Shown here: one piece after another, positions 16,018-24,693 of the stretch
Layout: every line of letters starts with the position of its first letter
Position numbering within the stretch: the stretch's first letter is position 1
NCBI GenBank assembly: GCA_050247155.1
Contig: JBFWUS010000006.1
Location: 1-64,000 of the forward strand
Length of the DNA stretch: 64,000 nucleotides
Source: Mesorhizobium_G sp050247155
GTDB lineage: Bacteria; Pseudomonadota; Alphaproteobacteria; Rhizobiales; Rhizobiaceae
Direction: 5' to 3'
The notes under the pieces: model-generated
The model's input: the letters and a program-made list of their open reading frames with translations, nothing else
Database searches by the model: none
What the model was told of the DNA's origin: nothing
Program-made: the position numbers and the translations under genes

Positions 16018-17307
16018 TTAGTCTTGAAACGGGTCCGTCACAAGTATTGTGTCGTCCCGCTCCGGACTGGTTGAAAGCAATGCCACCGGCGCGCCGATCA
16101 GCTCTTCGATATGACGTACATATTTGACCGCCTGCGCAGGAAGTTCAGCCCAACTGCGCGCCCCTGCCGTCGTCTGCGACCACCCTTCAAGTGTTTCGTA
16201 GATGGGTTTAGCTGCTGCTTGTGCCTTCATTGAGGCAGGCAAATAGTCGATCCGCTGGCCATCAAGCTCATACGCGACGCAAATCTTCAGTTCCTTTAGC
16301 CCGTCAAGCACATCCAGCTTGGTGAGTGCAATACCGGAAATGCCGGAGGTTTTGACGGTCTGGCGCACGAGCACGGCATCAAACCAGCCGCAGCGGCGCG
16401 GGCGGCCCGTGTTGACGCCGACCTCCCGGCCGACCTTCGCCAGGTGCATCCCGATTTCATCGTCGAGCTCGCACGGAAACGGTCCTCCGCCGACACGGGT
16501 GGTGTAGGCTTTCGTGATGCCAAGAACATAACCGATCGCCGTCGGTCCGAGGCCCGATCCGGCGGCGGCTTGCCCTGCAACGGTGTTCGACGACGTCACG
16601 AAGGGATAGGTGCCGTGGTCGTTGTCCAGCAATGCGCCCTGCGCGCCCTCAAAAAGGATACGGGCCCCAGCCTTCCGCTTTTCGTCCAGCACCCGCCAGA
16701 CCTGATCCATGAAGGGCAGGATCTGATCTGCTATGGACGTCAATTCTTCATAGATCGCCGCAGCCTCGATTTCATCCAGCCCCAGGCCGCGCCGCAAGGC
16801 GTTATGGTGGCCGAGCAGTCTCTCGATCTTCACCATCAGCGTGTCCGGCTCGGACAGGTCCACCAGCCGGATGGCGCGGCGGCCGACCTTGTCTTCATAG
16901 GCCGGACCGATGCCGCGCCTTGTGGTGCCGATCTTGAGACCGGCATTGGCGTCTTCCCTGATGCCATCGAGCTCGCGGTGCAGCGACAATATCAGCGGCG
17001 CATTGTCCGCGATGCGCAGCAGTTCAGGCGTGATGTCCACGCCTTGCGCGCGAAGCTTCTCCAACTCCTGAACGAAATGATGCGGATCGACGACGACCCC
17101 GTTGCCGATAACCGAAAACTTGCCCTGAACCAGGCCTGAGGGCAGCAAGGCGAGTTTGTAGCTGACGCCGTCGATGACCAGCGTATGACCGGCATTGTGC
17201 CCGCCATGAAACCGCACGACGACGTCGGCGCGATCGGCCAGCCAATCGACGATCTTCCCCTTGCCTTCGTCGCCCCATTGCGAGCCGACCACCACGACAT
17301 TCGCCAT
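16018..17307 (-). CDS. purA: Adenylosuccinate synthetase
   Basis: Joins aspartate to IMP with GTP in AMP synthesis. 429 residues, the normal length. The N-terminal P-loop-like motif GSQWGDEGKGKIVDWLA, the IMP loop HNAGHTLV, FEGAQGALLDNDHGTYPFVT, and the aspartate-binding region GRPRRCGWFDAVLVR are all intact. It stands alone, divergent from the pseudogene region. Confidence 0.97.
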   Translation of the reverse strand: MANVVVVGSQWGDEGKGKIVDWLADRADVVVRFHGGHNAGHTLVIDGVSYKLALLPSGLVQGKFSVIGNGVVVDPHHFVQELEKLRAQGVDITPELLRIADNAPLILSLHRELDGIREDANAGLKIGTTRRGIGPAYEDKVGRRAIRLVDLSEPDTLMVKIERLLGHHNALRRGLGLDEIEAAAIYEELTSIADQILPFMDQVWRVLDEKRKAGARILFEGAQGALLDNDHGTYPFVTSSNTVAGQAAAGSGLGPTAIGYVLGITKAYTTRVGGGPFPCELDDEIGMHLAKVGREVGVNTGRPRRCGWFDAVLVRQTVKTSGISGIALTKLDVLDGLKELKICVAYELDGQRIDYLPASMKAQAAAKPIYETLEGWSQTTAGARSWAELPAQAVKYVRHIEELIGAPVALLSTSPERDDTILVTDPFQD

Positions 17308-17508
17308 TTCTGATTCCTTTTGAAGCGCGTGGCAGGACCTGCCAGCGCCGAAAACAGGCCTCTATAGCGTCACATCCGGCGGAAGGCGATATGTCTTTTT
17401 CCGCTTCCGCGCGCCTTTTGGCCCAGACGTTTGCGGTGTCGCGGCGTTTACTTCGCCGGCGGTCTGCAATAGCTCCGCATGCTATGCACCCCACGGTTCG
17501 ATCGGCGC

Positions 17509-17812
17509 ATGGTAAGACAAGCCTACATTCTGCTGTTGCTGACGGCGATATTCTGGGGTGGAAACGCCATCGCGGGAAAATTGGCGGTGAGCCACATCTC
17601 TCCGATGGTGCTGACCACCATGCTCTGGCTTTCAGGGCGACGATCGGCTGGTGGCGGTTTCGCGCCGACTGGCCAATGATAAGGAAGCAGTGGTTGCTCC
17701 TCTCCGCGCTGGGCACATTCGGCTTCACGATCTTCAATGTGGCGTTGTACAGCGCCCTGACCTTTATGACGGCGATCAATGTCAGTGTGGAACATGCCGG
17801 CATGCCGATGCA
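17509..17812 (+). pseudogene. Remnant of an EamA/DMT-family transporter
   Basis: From ATG 17509 the frame gives VRQAYILLLLTAIFWGGNAI and AGKLAVSHISPMVLTTMLW, the first helix of an EamA drug/metabolite transporter. At about 17630-17650 the homology shifts to the next frame, which continues DWPMIRKQWLLLSALGTFGF and TIFNVALYSALTFMTAINVS up to VEHAGMPM at about 17812, where it ends abruptly. A full protein has about 300 residues and ten helices; only about 100 codons remain, in two frames. It is clearly a decayed gene. Confidence 0.8.
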
Positions 17813-18257
17813 CGGCAACCGCCGGAAAAATGCTTTCGGATGATGGCTTGCTCGTTTTCCGGGGACGGGCTGCGCTGCTCCACGATGCGCGATGACTGAA
17901 CCGACGCTGACGCCCGCAACAGCAAGGCATAGATTCCTGATGACCTCCACTTCGTTTTCACGGCGCTCCGGCACAGGAATGACGCGTTTCCGTTGAGTTG
18001 ATGCCAGTCGCAAGCGTTCACGCCGGGCATCAACGTTGATGATTGGCGTCGAGCCTCAAAGAAGGGCGTCATTCCTGTGCCGGAGCGGAACGCGGTCAAG
18101 CGAAGGTCATCAGGAATCTATGCCTTGCTGTTGCGGCCGTCAGAGTCGGTCCAGAACTGGCTTTAGATATACGCCGCAAGATTCTTTTTCGTTTTTTCAT
18201 CCACACCCCTTCAAGCCACCTGACAATGCCTCGAATGTTCAACAAGGAACGAGGGAT
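17813..18257. other. Gene-free stretch with inverted repeat
   Basis: About 445 bases between the transporter remnant and the next small gene. Apart from the inverted repeat at 17912-18138 and an A/T-rich stretch near 18180-18200, I see no reading frame with a ribosome site, no terminator with a T run and no tRNA. Confidence 0.6.
17912..18138. repeat. Large inverted repeat with about 73-base arms
   Basis: The left arm, 17912-17984 (GCCCGCAACAGCAAGGCATA onward), matches the reverse complement of the right arm, 18066-18138 (ending TGCCTTGCTGTTGCGGC), with a small divergent patch in the middle of each arm. The 81 bases between them show no gene. Size and symmetry resemble a non-autonomous mobile palindrome. 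It lies just downstream of the truncated transporter and may be linked to its loss. Confidence 0.8.
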
Positions 18258-18635
18258 ATGGACTGGCGGGCGGCAAATGAGCATCAACAGGAAGTGCGGT
18301 GGCGCGTCTTCTTGATGTTCGTTGTCATGGCCGTTCTCGTCATCCGTACCGGCCTGGTGTCGCGCGGCATGATCGCCGTCCTGCCCATCAAAAGCGTACC
18401 GCAAGACGACGTTTCGGCAGTCAATGATCAACCGCCCTCGACATCGCCCGCCGACCTCCAGCAGGCCACGCTTGTGCTGCTGTGCCTGGCCGAAGCCGCC
18501 GGGCGGCTTGTCATCGTGAAGGAGCGTGCGGTTTGGGATTTGATGAATCAGCCGCTGCTCCAGCCGGCGCAGGAGCAGCCGTCCGACGTCGACAACTTGT
18601 GCGAATGCCAGGCGCAATGCCTCGACACGTCTTGA
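18258..18635 (+). CDS. Hypothetical protein with one membrane helix
   Basis: 125 residues from ATG 18258, preceded by AAGGAACGAGGG. A charged N-terminus (DWRAANEHQQEVRWR) is followed by one helix, VFLMFVVMAVLVIRTGLVS, then a soluble tail ending NLCECQAQCLDTS with two close cysteine pairs. I recognise no family. The start was chosen for the ribosome site; the longer open frame from 18036 runs into the inverted repeat and is unlikely. Confidence 0.45.
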   Translation: MDWRAANEHQQEVRWRVFLMFVVMAVLVIRTGLVSRGMIAVLPIKSVPQDDVSAVNDQPPSTSPADLQQATLVLLCLAEAAGRLVIVKERAVWDLMNQPLLQPAQEQPSDVDNLCECQAQCLDTS

Positions 18636-18708
18636 CCTGCGCCCTCGGTCAAGATGCTTCCGAGCGATTGACCTGCTATCGACGGCTTTGCGTCGGTGGA
18701 AAAGCTTT

Positions 18709-18731
18709 GATAGAGGGGCGAGCCCTCTATC
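18709..18731 (+). promoter_or_regulatory. Perfect hairpin directly upstream of hisC
   Basis: GATAGAGGG (18709-18717) pairs with CCCTCTATC (18723-18731) around a 5-base loop, 11 bases before the hisC start. There is no T run, so it is not a terminator. It lies where a ribosome would bind and no clear Shine-Dalgarno sequence is seen, so control of translation is possible. Confidence 0.5.
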
Positions 18732-18742
18732 GGAATGCTCCC

Positions 18743-19846
18743 ATGACCATGCCCGACCGCCCCCAGCCGAATACCGGCGTGATGGACATCGAAGCCTATG
18801 TGCCCGGCAAGGCCGCGGCGCATCCGGGCGTGTCGAAGGTGTACAAGCTGTCAGCGAACGAAAACCCGTTCGGCCCGTCGCCGCAGGCCGTCGAGGCGAT
18901 CCGTGACGCTGCCACGCGCATGGAACTCTATCCCGACGGCAAGGCGACCCGGCTGCGCCAGGCCATCGCCGAGGCACATGGGCTGAACCCGCAGAACATC
19001 ATCTGCTTCAACGGGTCGGATGAGGGGCTCGCACTGCTCGCGCGCATCTATCTCGCGCCGGGCGACGAAGCCATCATGAGCCGGCACGGCTTCGTGCAAT
19101 ACATCAACTACATCCAGATGACCGGGGCGAGTGTGGTCTATGCGCCGGAAAAGGATGAGCGCACCGATGTCGACGCCATCCTCGGCGCTATCACCGACAA
19201 GACGCGGATGATCTTCCTGGCCAATCCCAACAACCCGACCGGCACCTATCTGCCGTTCGACGAGGTGAGGCGATTGCAGGCGGGATTGCCCAAACATGTG
19301 CTGCTGGCGCTCGACGCGGCCTATGCCGAATTCGTTCGCCGGAACGATTATGAAGCCGGCATCGAACTCGTCGCCGGCAGCGAGAATGTCGTGATGACGC
19401 GTACCTTCTCGAAGGTCTATGGCCTCGGCGGCGCGCGCATCGGCTGGTGTTACGCGCCGGCTCATATCGTCGACGCCATCGAACGGGTGCGCGACCCCTT
19501 CAATGTCAGCGTGATGGCCATCGAGGCCGGCATAGCCGCTCTCAAGGATCGCGCGCACACGACGGCCTATGTCGAGCACAATGCGCATTGGCGCGAGTGG
19601 CTGACCGAGGAGCTGACAAAACTCGGCCTGCGGGTGACGCCGACCGTCGGCAATTTTCTGCTGATGCATTTTCCGGATGCCGATCGGCGCTCGGCTGCGC
19701 TGGCCGATGAATATCTGCTGTCGCGCGGGTACATCCTTCGCCGCGTCGCCGCGTACGGCCTGCCGAACGCGCTGCGCATGACCGTCGGCACGGAAGAAGC
19801 AAACCGGGGCGTCGTCGCGGCGCTCAGGGAATTCTTGAAAGATTGA
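18743..19846 (+). CDS. hisC: Histidinol-phosphate / aromatic aminotransferase (HisC family)
   Basis: PLP aminotransferase, 367 residues from ATG 18743. Motifs: SANENPFGPSPQAVEAI near the N-terminus, FNGSDEGLALLARIYL, NPNNPTGTYL, and the PLP lysine in TRTFSKVYGLGGARIGW. The family makes histidinol phosphate, but many alphaproteobacteria have a second copy that works in phenylalanine and tyrosine synthesis. The neighbour tyrC, two bases downstream of the stop, and the lack of other his genes nearby favour the aromatic role (HisC2 type). Confidence 0.88.
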   Translation: MTMPDRPQPNTGVMDIEAYVPGKAAAHPGVSKVYKLSANENPFGPSPQAVEAIRDAATRMELYPDGKATRLRQAIAEAHGLNPQNIICFNGSDEGLALLARIYLAPGDEAIMSRHGFVQYINYIQMTGASVVYAPEKDERTDVDAILGAITDKTRMIFLANPNNPTGTYLPFDEVRRLQAGLPKHVLLALDAAYAEFVRRNDYEAGIELVAGSENVVMTRTFSKVYGLGGARIGWCYAPAHIVDAIERVRDPFNVSVMAIEAGIAALKDRAHTTAYVEHNAHWREWLTEELTKLGLRVTPTVGNFLLMHFPDADRRSAALADEYLLSRGYILRRVAAYGLPNALRMTVGTEEANRGVVAALREFLKD

Positions 19847-19848
19847 GA

Positions 19849-20793
19849 ATGTCGAAACCTCTCTTCGACCGCATCGCCCTGATCGGAATCGGTCTCATCG
19901 GCTCTTCGCTGGCGCGCGTGATCCGGCGCGAGAAACTGGCAAACCATGTCGCCATCTCCACCCGCAGCGCCACGACACTGAAGCGCGCGGAGGAACTGAA
20001 GCTCGGCGACAGCTACCATACCGACCTCGCCGAAGGCGTGCGGGATGCCGATCTGGTCATCGTCTCCGTGCCCGTCGGCTCCTCGGGCGAGGTGGCTGAA
20101 ATCATCGCGCCGAACTTAAAGCCTGGCGCGATAGTCACCGATGTCGGCTCAACCAAGGGTTCGGTCATTGCGCAGATGCAGCCGTACATTCCCGCCGGCG
20201 TGCATTTCATTCCCGGCCACCCGCTGGCCGGCACCGAAAAATCCGGCCCGGATTCCGGTTTTGCCGCCTTGTTCGAAAACCGCTGGTGCATCTTTACCCC
20301 GCTGCCGGACACCGACCCGGAAGCGCTGGAGAAGCTGTCGGAGTTCTGGCGGCGCTGCGGCTCGAACATCGACGTCATGGACCCGCAGCATCACGACATG
20401 GTGCTGGCGATCGTCTCGCATCTGCCGCACATCATCGCCTACAACATCGTTGGCACGGCCGATGATTTGCAGAACGTATCGAAGACCGAGGTGATCAAAT
20501 ACGCCGCCTCCGGCTTCCGCGACTTCACCCGCCTGGCCGCGTCCGATCCGACCATGTGGCGCGATGTCTGCCTGCACAATCGCGATGCTATCCTCGAGAT
20601 GCTGTCGCGCTTTTCCGAGGACCTTGCTTCATTGCAGCGGGCGATCCGCTGGGGCGACGGCGACAAGCTCTTCGATCTGTTTACGCACACACGCAGCGTG
20701 CGCCGTTCGATCATCGACGCCGGCCAGGAAGTGGATGTGCCGGATTTCGGTCGGCAGGTGGTGGAGCATCCCGGCGATGCGCCGAAGGCTTAA
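19849..20793 (+). CDS. tyrC: Prephenate/arogenate dehydrogenase family protein
   Basis: 314 residues. NAD(P)-binding motif GIGLIGSSLARVI close to the N-terminus, then DLVIVSVPVGSSGEV, DVGSTKGSV, the substrate His in IPGHPLAGTEKSGP, and DPQHHDMVLAIVSHLPH. It oxidatively decarboxylates prephenate or arogenate for tyrosine synthesis. ATG 19849 is used; TTG 19843 would overlap hisC. It forms an operon with hisC and ends in a 3-base convergent overlap with the next gene. Confidence 0.92.
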   Translation: MSKPLFDRIALIGIGLIGSSLARVIRREKLANHVAISTRSATTLKRAEELKLGDSYHTDLAEGVRDADLVIVSVPVGSSGEVAEIIAPNLKPGAIVTDVGSTKGSVIAQMQPYIPAGVHFIPGHPLAGTEKSGPDSGFAALFENRWCIFTPLPDTDPEALEKLSEFWRRCGSNIDVMDPQHHDMVLAIVSHLPHIIAYNIVGTADDLQNVSKTEVIKYAASGFRDFTRLAASDPTMWRDVCLHNRDAILEMLSRFSEDLASLQRAIRWGDGDKLFDLFTHTRSVRRSIIDAGQEVDVPDFGRQVVEHPGDAPKA

Positions 20794-21794
20794 TCCAGCG
20801 GCTTGATCTCGCCCAGCGAAAAGCCGAGCACCATCGGCTTGCCCTTGACGATGCGGAACGGGATCTTCGGCTCCGGCCCGAGAAAGCCCAGGCCGATGAA
20901 GGCGCTTTTGATTTCGCTCGCCTTCTCCGGCACGGCCTGCTGCAAGATCGCAGAGATAGCTGGCGGGTTGGTCAGCTTGATCTCAAGGGCCGCGTCGATC
21001 AGACCTTCCCCGTCGACCGAAACCGGACCGCTGATGGCAACGCTGCCATCCCCTGACATCAGCGACAGATTACGGATTTCCGCAGACTGGCCACGCAGGC
21101 TCTTCGGCCGCTGCTTCAGAAAAGCGACGCCATTGGCAAGGCGGATAGCGGCGCTGCCGTCGAGCGCGGGTACGTTGCGCCCCTCGATCGCCGCGGGATC
21201 GATGACTAGCCCGGTGAAATTTCCCGCGTAATCGAGGTCGCTGCCCTCCGGCATGAGGGAAGCGGCGATCGTCGCAGTTGAAAACACTTTTTTCGGCGTC
21301 GGGTCGTTCAGTGTCGTCATCGTCGCGGCCACATCCGTCGATTCAACCGAAATCCGGCTCGGATTCGGCCACCAAAGATGGGCGTCGGCCTGCAGGCTGC
21401 GCCATTCGGCCTTGAACTCGTGGTCGGGCAAACCGGGGATATCGGAAACGCTGAGCGGACCGGTCACCGCAACGGTTGGCGTCAGCGGCTGGGAAAGGTG
21501 CGCTCCCGCTTCGAGTGCGCCGGTGGCGGCGCGGACATTCCTCTGCGGGTCGTCATAAGCGATGCTGTCGCAGGTGAGGCTGAGGCTAAGCGGAAAGCCA
21601 GTCACCTGCCGATTGCCGCAATCAAGGCGGATGCCACGCTCGCCCAGTCGCGCGACCGCGCGATCGACTTCCTGCTCGACCTTTCCGGCGACATAGAACC
21701 AGCCGGCTGCATAAGCGGCGGCAATCAGGATCAGGAAAACAGCCAGCCAGCGCCAAAGTCGGCGCGGTCTGGGAATAGGTTGGCTTGACGTCAT
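20790..21794 (-). CDS. DUF2125 domain protein, exported or membrane-anchored
   Basis: 334 residues from ATG 21794. An N-terminal helix, RLWRWLAVFLILIAAAYAAGWFYV, then the DUF2125 body with KVEQEVDRAVARLGERGIRL, CDSIAYDDPQRNVRAATGAL and the repeated beta-rich domain to the end LGFSLGEIKPLD. The family is common in Rhizobiales with no known function; AsmA-like lipid-related folds have been suggested for similar proteins. An alternative start lies 33 bases upstream (MMNSVTQREI). Confidence 0.82.
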   Translation of the reverse strand: MTSSQPIPRPRRLWRWLAVFLILIAAAYAAGWFYVAGKVEQEVDRAVARLGERGIRLDCGNRQVTGFPLSLSLTCDSIAYDDPQRNVRAATGALEAGAHLSQPLTPTVAVTGPLSVSDIPGLPDHEFKAEWRSLQADAHLWWPNPSRISVESTDVAATMTTLNDPTPKKVFSTATIAASLMPEGSDLDYAGNFTGLVIDPAAIEGRNVPALDGSAAIRLANGVAFLKQRPKSLRGQSAEIRNLSLMSGDGSVAISGPVSVDGEGLIDAALEIKLTNPPAISAILQQAVPEKASEIKSAFIGLGFLGPEPKIPFRIVKGKPMVLGFSLGEIKPLD

Positions 21795-21848
21795 TATTTC
21801 CCGCTGGGTAACGCTGTTCATCATTTGGCGCGGATCAGGCGTGGCGAT

Positions 21849-22400
21849 ATGGGCGATTTTTGGGTGTTTGGCTACGGTTCCCTGATCTGGAATCCCGGTT
21901 TTGCTCATGTTGAAACGAGTCGTGCGCGGCTGTCGGGCTATCGCCGCGCGCTTTGCATTCATTCCTGGGTGCATCGCGGCACGCAGCAGAAACCCGGACT
22001 CGTGCTGGGACTCGATCGTGGCGGCTCCTGCATCGGCCTTGCTTTCCGTGTGCCGGCGGAGCTGTGCGACGAGGTAATGGCCTATCTGCGCGAGCGGGAG
22101 CTGGTCACGTCGGTCTATCTTGAGCGGCAGGTGAATTTGCGTCTGTCGGATGGCCGCAAGGTGCATGCGGTCACCTACGTCGCCGATAGGACGCATCAGC
22201 AATATGCCGGCGCGATAGACGAGACCCATGCCGCGAAAATCGTGCGCGGGGCGGTGGGCAAGAGCGGCGACAATGTTTCCTATGTCCGCTCGACCATCGA
22301 GCATCTGCAAGCGCTGGGCATCAGGGATCATTGGCTGGAGGGGGTCGGGCGGAGGCTGGACGCCGCTTACCCTCCCCTTGAGGGGGAGGGTCGATCCTGA
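21849..22400 (+). CDS. ChaC-like gamma-glutamylcyclotransferase
   Basis: 183 residues. The hallmark VFGYGSLIWNPGF is at 5-17, followed by YRRALCIHSWVHRGTQQKPG, LGLDRGGSCIGLAFRV and YVADRTHQQYAG, as in glutathione-specific cyclotransferases that release 5-oxoproline from glutathione. The last codons (YPPLEGEGRS) are read from the flanking palindromic repeat, so insertion of the repeat replaced the original C-terminus or stop. Start ATG 21849. Confidence 0.88.
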   Translation: MGDFWVFGYGSLIWNPGFAHVETSRARLSGYRRALCIHSWVHRGTQQKPGLVLGLDRGGSCIGLAFRVPAELCDEVMAYLRERELVTSVYLERQVNLRLSDGRKVHAVTYVADRTHQQYAGAIDETHAAKIVRGAVGKSGDNVSYVRSTIEHLQALGIRDHWLEGVGRRLDAAYPPLEGEGRS

Positions 22401-22553
22401 GCTTGCGAAGGATCGGGGTGGGGTGAAGAAGAGCCGCAGGGCGAGGGACGTTGCTCACCCCACCCCGCCTCGCAATCTGCGCTTCGCTGCGATTGTTCGT
22501 CGACTTGCCGGGCCGAGCCACGGGTCTCGGCCGTCCCCCCTCAAGGGGAGGGT
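22369..22553. repeat. C-rich palindromic repeat, copy 3
   Basis: Starts with ACCCTCCCCTTGAGGGGGAG inside the end of the cyclotransferase gene, continues through CGGGGTGGGGTG, CACCCCACCCC and CTCGCAATCTGCGCTTCGCTG, and ends CCCCCCTCAAGGGGAGGGTA, 14 bases before the rpoH stop. It has the same modules as copies 1 and 6 with an extra middle portion. It may also serve as the shared 3' hairpin for the two converging genes. Confidence 0.85.
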
Positions 22554-22566
22554 AAGGCGCCGCTTC

Positions 22567-23475
22567 TTACGCCGGTACCGCCTCGATTGTCCTGAGCGCC
22601 TGGGCCTGGCGCTTGGCGGCGGCTTTCACCGCATCCTGCACCTTTTCAAAGGCTCGCACCTCGATCTGCCGCACGCGTTCGCGCGAAATGTCGAACTCGG
22701 CGGACAAATCTTCCAGCGTCAGCGGTTCTTCTGAAAGGCGGCGTGCCTCGAATATCCGGCGTTCTCGGTCGTTGAGCACGCCGAGCGCGGATTCCAGCAT
22801 GGCGCGGCGGTTTTCCAGCTCGTCCTGCTCGATCAGCATGTCTTCCTGGCTCTCGTGGTCATCGACCAGCCAGTCCTGCCACTCGCCGGACTCACCTTCC
22901 GTGGCGCGGATCGGCGCGTTGAGCGAGGCATCGCCGGACAGGCGACGGTTCATCGACACGACCTCTTCCTCGGAGACGTTGAGCCGGGTCGCGATCTCCT
23001 TGATCTGGTCCGGCTTCAAATCGCCGTCGTCCAGCGCCTGAATCTTGCCCTTCACCTTGCGCAGGTTGAAGAACAGGCGCTTCTGGTTTGCCGTGGTGCC
23101 CATCTTAACGAGGCTCCACGAGCGCAGGATGTATTCCTGGATCGAGGCCTTGATCCACCACATGGCGTAAGTCGCCAGGCGGAAGCCGCGCTCCGGCTCG
23201 AACTTCTTGACGGCCTGCATGAGGCCGACATTACCTTCGGAAATGACCTCGCCGATCGGCAGGCCATAACCGCGATAGCCCATGGCAATCTTCGCCACGA
23301 GCCTCAGATGGCTGGTGACGAGCTTGTGGGCTGCGCTGGTGTCCTGATGCTCCTGATAGCGCTTGGCGAGCATATACTCTTCCTGCGGCTGAAGCATCGG
23401 AAAGCGGCGGATTTCTTCCATGTACCGGGCGAGTCCGCCTTCGCCGGATACGATACTAGGCAGTGATTGGGCCAT
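22567..23475 (-). CDS. rpoH: Heat-shock sigma factor RpoH (sigma-32)
   Basis: 302 residues. Region 2 (EPERGFRLATYAMWWIKASI) recognises the -10, the RpoH box QKRLFFNLRKVKGKI is intact, and region 4 ends with LTLEDLSAEFDISRERVRQIEVRAFEKVQ. Directs RNA polymerase to heat-shock and protein-folding genes. ATG 23475 follows GGAGGGG with good spacing; the longer frame to 23562 runs into the leader. Rhizobiales often have several rpoH copies; which one this is cannot be told. Confidence 0.95.
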   Translation of the reverse strand: MAQSLPSIVSGEGGLARYMEEIRRFPMLQPQEEYMLAKRYQEHQDTSAAHKLVTSHLRLVAKIAMGYRGYGLPIGEVISEGNVGLMQAVKKFEPERGFRLATYAMWWIKASIQEYILRSWSLVKMGTTANQKRLFFNLRKVKGKIQALDDGDLKPDQIKEIATRLNVSEEEVVSMNRRLSGDASLNAPIRATEGESGEWQDWLVDDHESQEDMLIEQDELENRRAMLESALGVLNDRERRIFEARRLSEEPLTLEDLSAEFDISRERVRQIEVRAFEKVQDAVKAAAKRQAQALRTIEAVPA

Positions 23476-23568
23476 GATTAGCACCCCTCCATTCTCAAGA
23501 TCATGCCCCCGATCAAGGCGGGCATGTGACCAGCCCGAGCATTTTTGCTCAGCGCCAGCCAACTAAGG

Positions 23569-23606
23569 GATATAGGAACAAAAGTAGAAAATTCAACTCC
23601 GGTTCC
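23569..23606 (-). promoter_or_regulatory. rpoH promoter region, sigma-70 type with a possible EcfG site
   Basis: On the minus strand TTGAAT and TATATC are spaced by 16 bases, a good housekeeping promoter. Overlapping it, GGAAC is followed 18 bases later by TT (23606 back to 23582), which fits the loose general-stress consensus though not the stricter CGTT. A small hairpin, GAGCATTTTTGCTC, lies in the leader at 23537-23550. In some rhizobia one rpoH is under general stress control; that is inference here. Confidence 0.45.
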
Positions 23607-23756
23607 ATGGTCGGACCGGAATTTCGCACGTACGTGTACGGAAGGCCAGTGACAAAAAGTTAATGTGCCTTCAACCTCCCTGAATGCTGACGATTGTCAG
23701 CATGAGCAATATGGGGATTCGAAAAGCGATTTCCAATCGGTTCCGCGAAGGCGGCG

Positions 23757-24362
23757 CTAGTCCCGTCTGACGGCAAGAAAGGTGTTCCACGGGTCGCCGT
23801 CGCTGCAGATGTCGGAGGCGTCCCAGACCAGCTTCAGGCCGGCGGCGGCAAGGCGGTCTGCGAAGTCGTCGCGACGCCAATAGACGGTGTGGTATTTGCT
23901 TGTTGTCTCATGGTCGCCCTCACGCATCGAGACGATCAGCGCGCCGCCGGGCCTGAGCGAATGTGTCAGCTTGGCCAATACTTGGTCGATCTCTTCACGC
24001 GGTATGTGGATCAGCACGCACATAGCAACGACCGCGTCATACGGACCGCCGACAGGATCGGTGATGACATCGAGCAATTCGCCCTTTTTGCCCCGCGCCG
24101 CCTGCAATTCCAGAAAACGCTTCGTGGCGTCGGTGCGGCGTACCGTCAGGCCAAGGGTCTCCAGGAAATCAGCGTCCCAACCCGGCCCGGAACCGATCTC
24201 CAGCGCGCGGCCGCCCGCGCCGGCGATCTCGGCCAGACGCCGAAACGCCGTCTGGTCGAAGGCATTCGGCATGTCGCTGACGAGTGCGCAATAGCGGTCC
24301 GCATAGTCCTCGTAGGACGCAATGGTCTGGCGGCTGTGCGACAGGGCGCTGGCGGTGGTCAT
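23757..24362 (-). CDS. Class I SAM-dependent methyltransferase
   Basis: 201 residues. Motif I ALEIGSGPGWDADFLETLG is clear, followed by VRRTDATKRFLELQ, YDAVVAMCVLIHIPREEIDQVL and LRPGGALIVSMREGD, a complete Methyltransf_25/11 fold. The N-terminal stretch SYEDYADRYCALVSD resembles small-molecule methyltransferases. The substrate is unknown. It may be in one unit with the small gene upstream (24435-24587). Confidence 0.8.
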   Translation of the reverse strand: MTTASALSHSRQTIASYEDYADRYCALVSDMPNAFDQTAFRRLAEIAGAGGRALEIGSGPGWDADFLETLGLTVRRTDATKRFLELQAARGKKGELLDVITDPVGGPYDAVVAMCVLIHIPREEIDQVLAKLTHSLRPGGALIVSMREGDHETTSKYHTVYWRRDDFADRLAAAGLKLVWDASDICSDGDPWNTFLAVRRD

Positions 24363-24434
24363 GGGTCTCTCCGTTGCATTGAACTGGGAACGGCTGCAGG
24401 GCCGATCATTTTTCAGCTTCCAACCGGCCGCTGG

Positions 24435-24587
24435 TTAGCGATTGCCGCCAGGAATGGCGTGGCCGTCGAGCAGGCCGATGTCGCGCTGGACATGCGCCGA
24501 CAGCGAGCGCCGGTCGAGCAAACCTTGCCGACGTGGGCGGAACGGAGCAGCGAAGATGTCGAGGATGGTCTGGCGGGCGATGGTCAT
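24435..24587 (-). CDS. DUF1127-like 50-residue protein
   Basis: A small gene hidden in another frame: ATG at 24587, AAAGGA 8 bases upstream, TAA at 24435. The product (MTIARQTILDIFAAPFRPRR, then LLDRRSLSAHVQRDIGLLDG) has the DUF1127/YjiS pattern of an arginine-rich stretch and a short helix ending in RDIGLLDG. Such small proteins bind RNA and affect phosphate, carbon or stress control in rhizobia. It faces the LysR gene across about 100 bases, which suggests it is the regulator's target. Confidence 0.7.
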   Translation of the reverse strand: MTIARQTILDIFAAPFRPRRQGLLDRRSLSAHVQRDIGLLDGHAIPGGNR

Positions 24588-24664
24588 CGTCGGGTCCTTT
24601 CGGGTTCAAGTTGATGAGCCAACCATGCGCTGTTCGAGCCTTGGCTTCCAATCGAACGTCGGCT

Positions 24665-24693
24665 ATCATGCATCAACCGGATTGATGCATGAT
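24665..24693. promoter_or_regulatory. Perfect 12-bp inverted repeat over the LysR start codon
   Basis: ATCATGCATCAA (24665-24676) and TTGATGCATGAT (24682-24693) are exact inverted copies with a 5-base spacer. The right arm contains the LysR start ATG (24689). The position between the DUF1127-like gene and the regulator suggests an operator for autoregulation and control of the divergent small gene. Confidence 0.6.
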
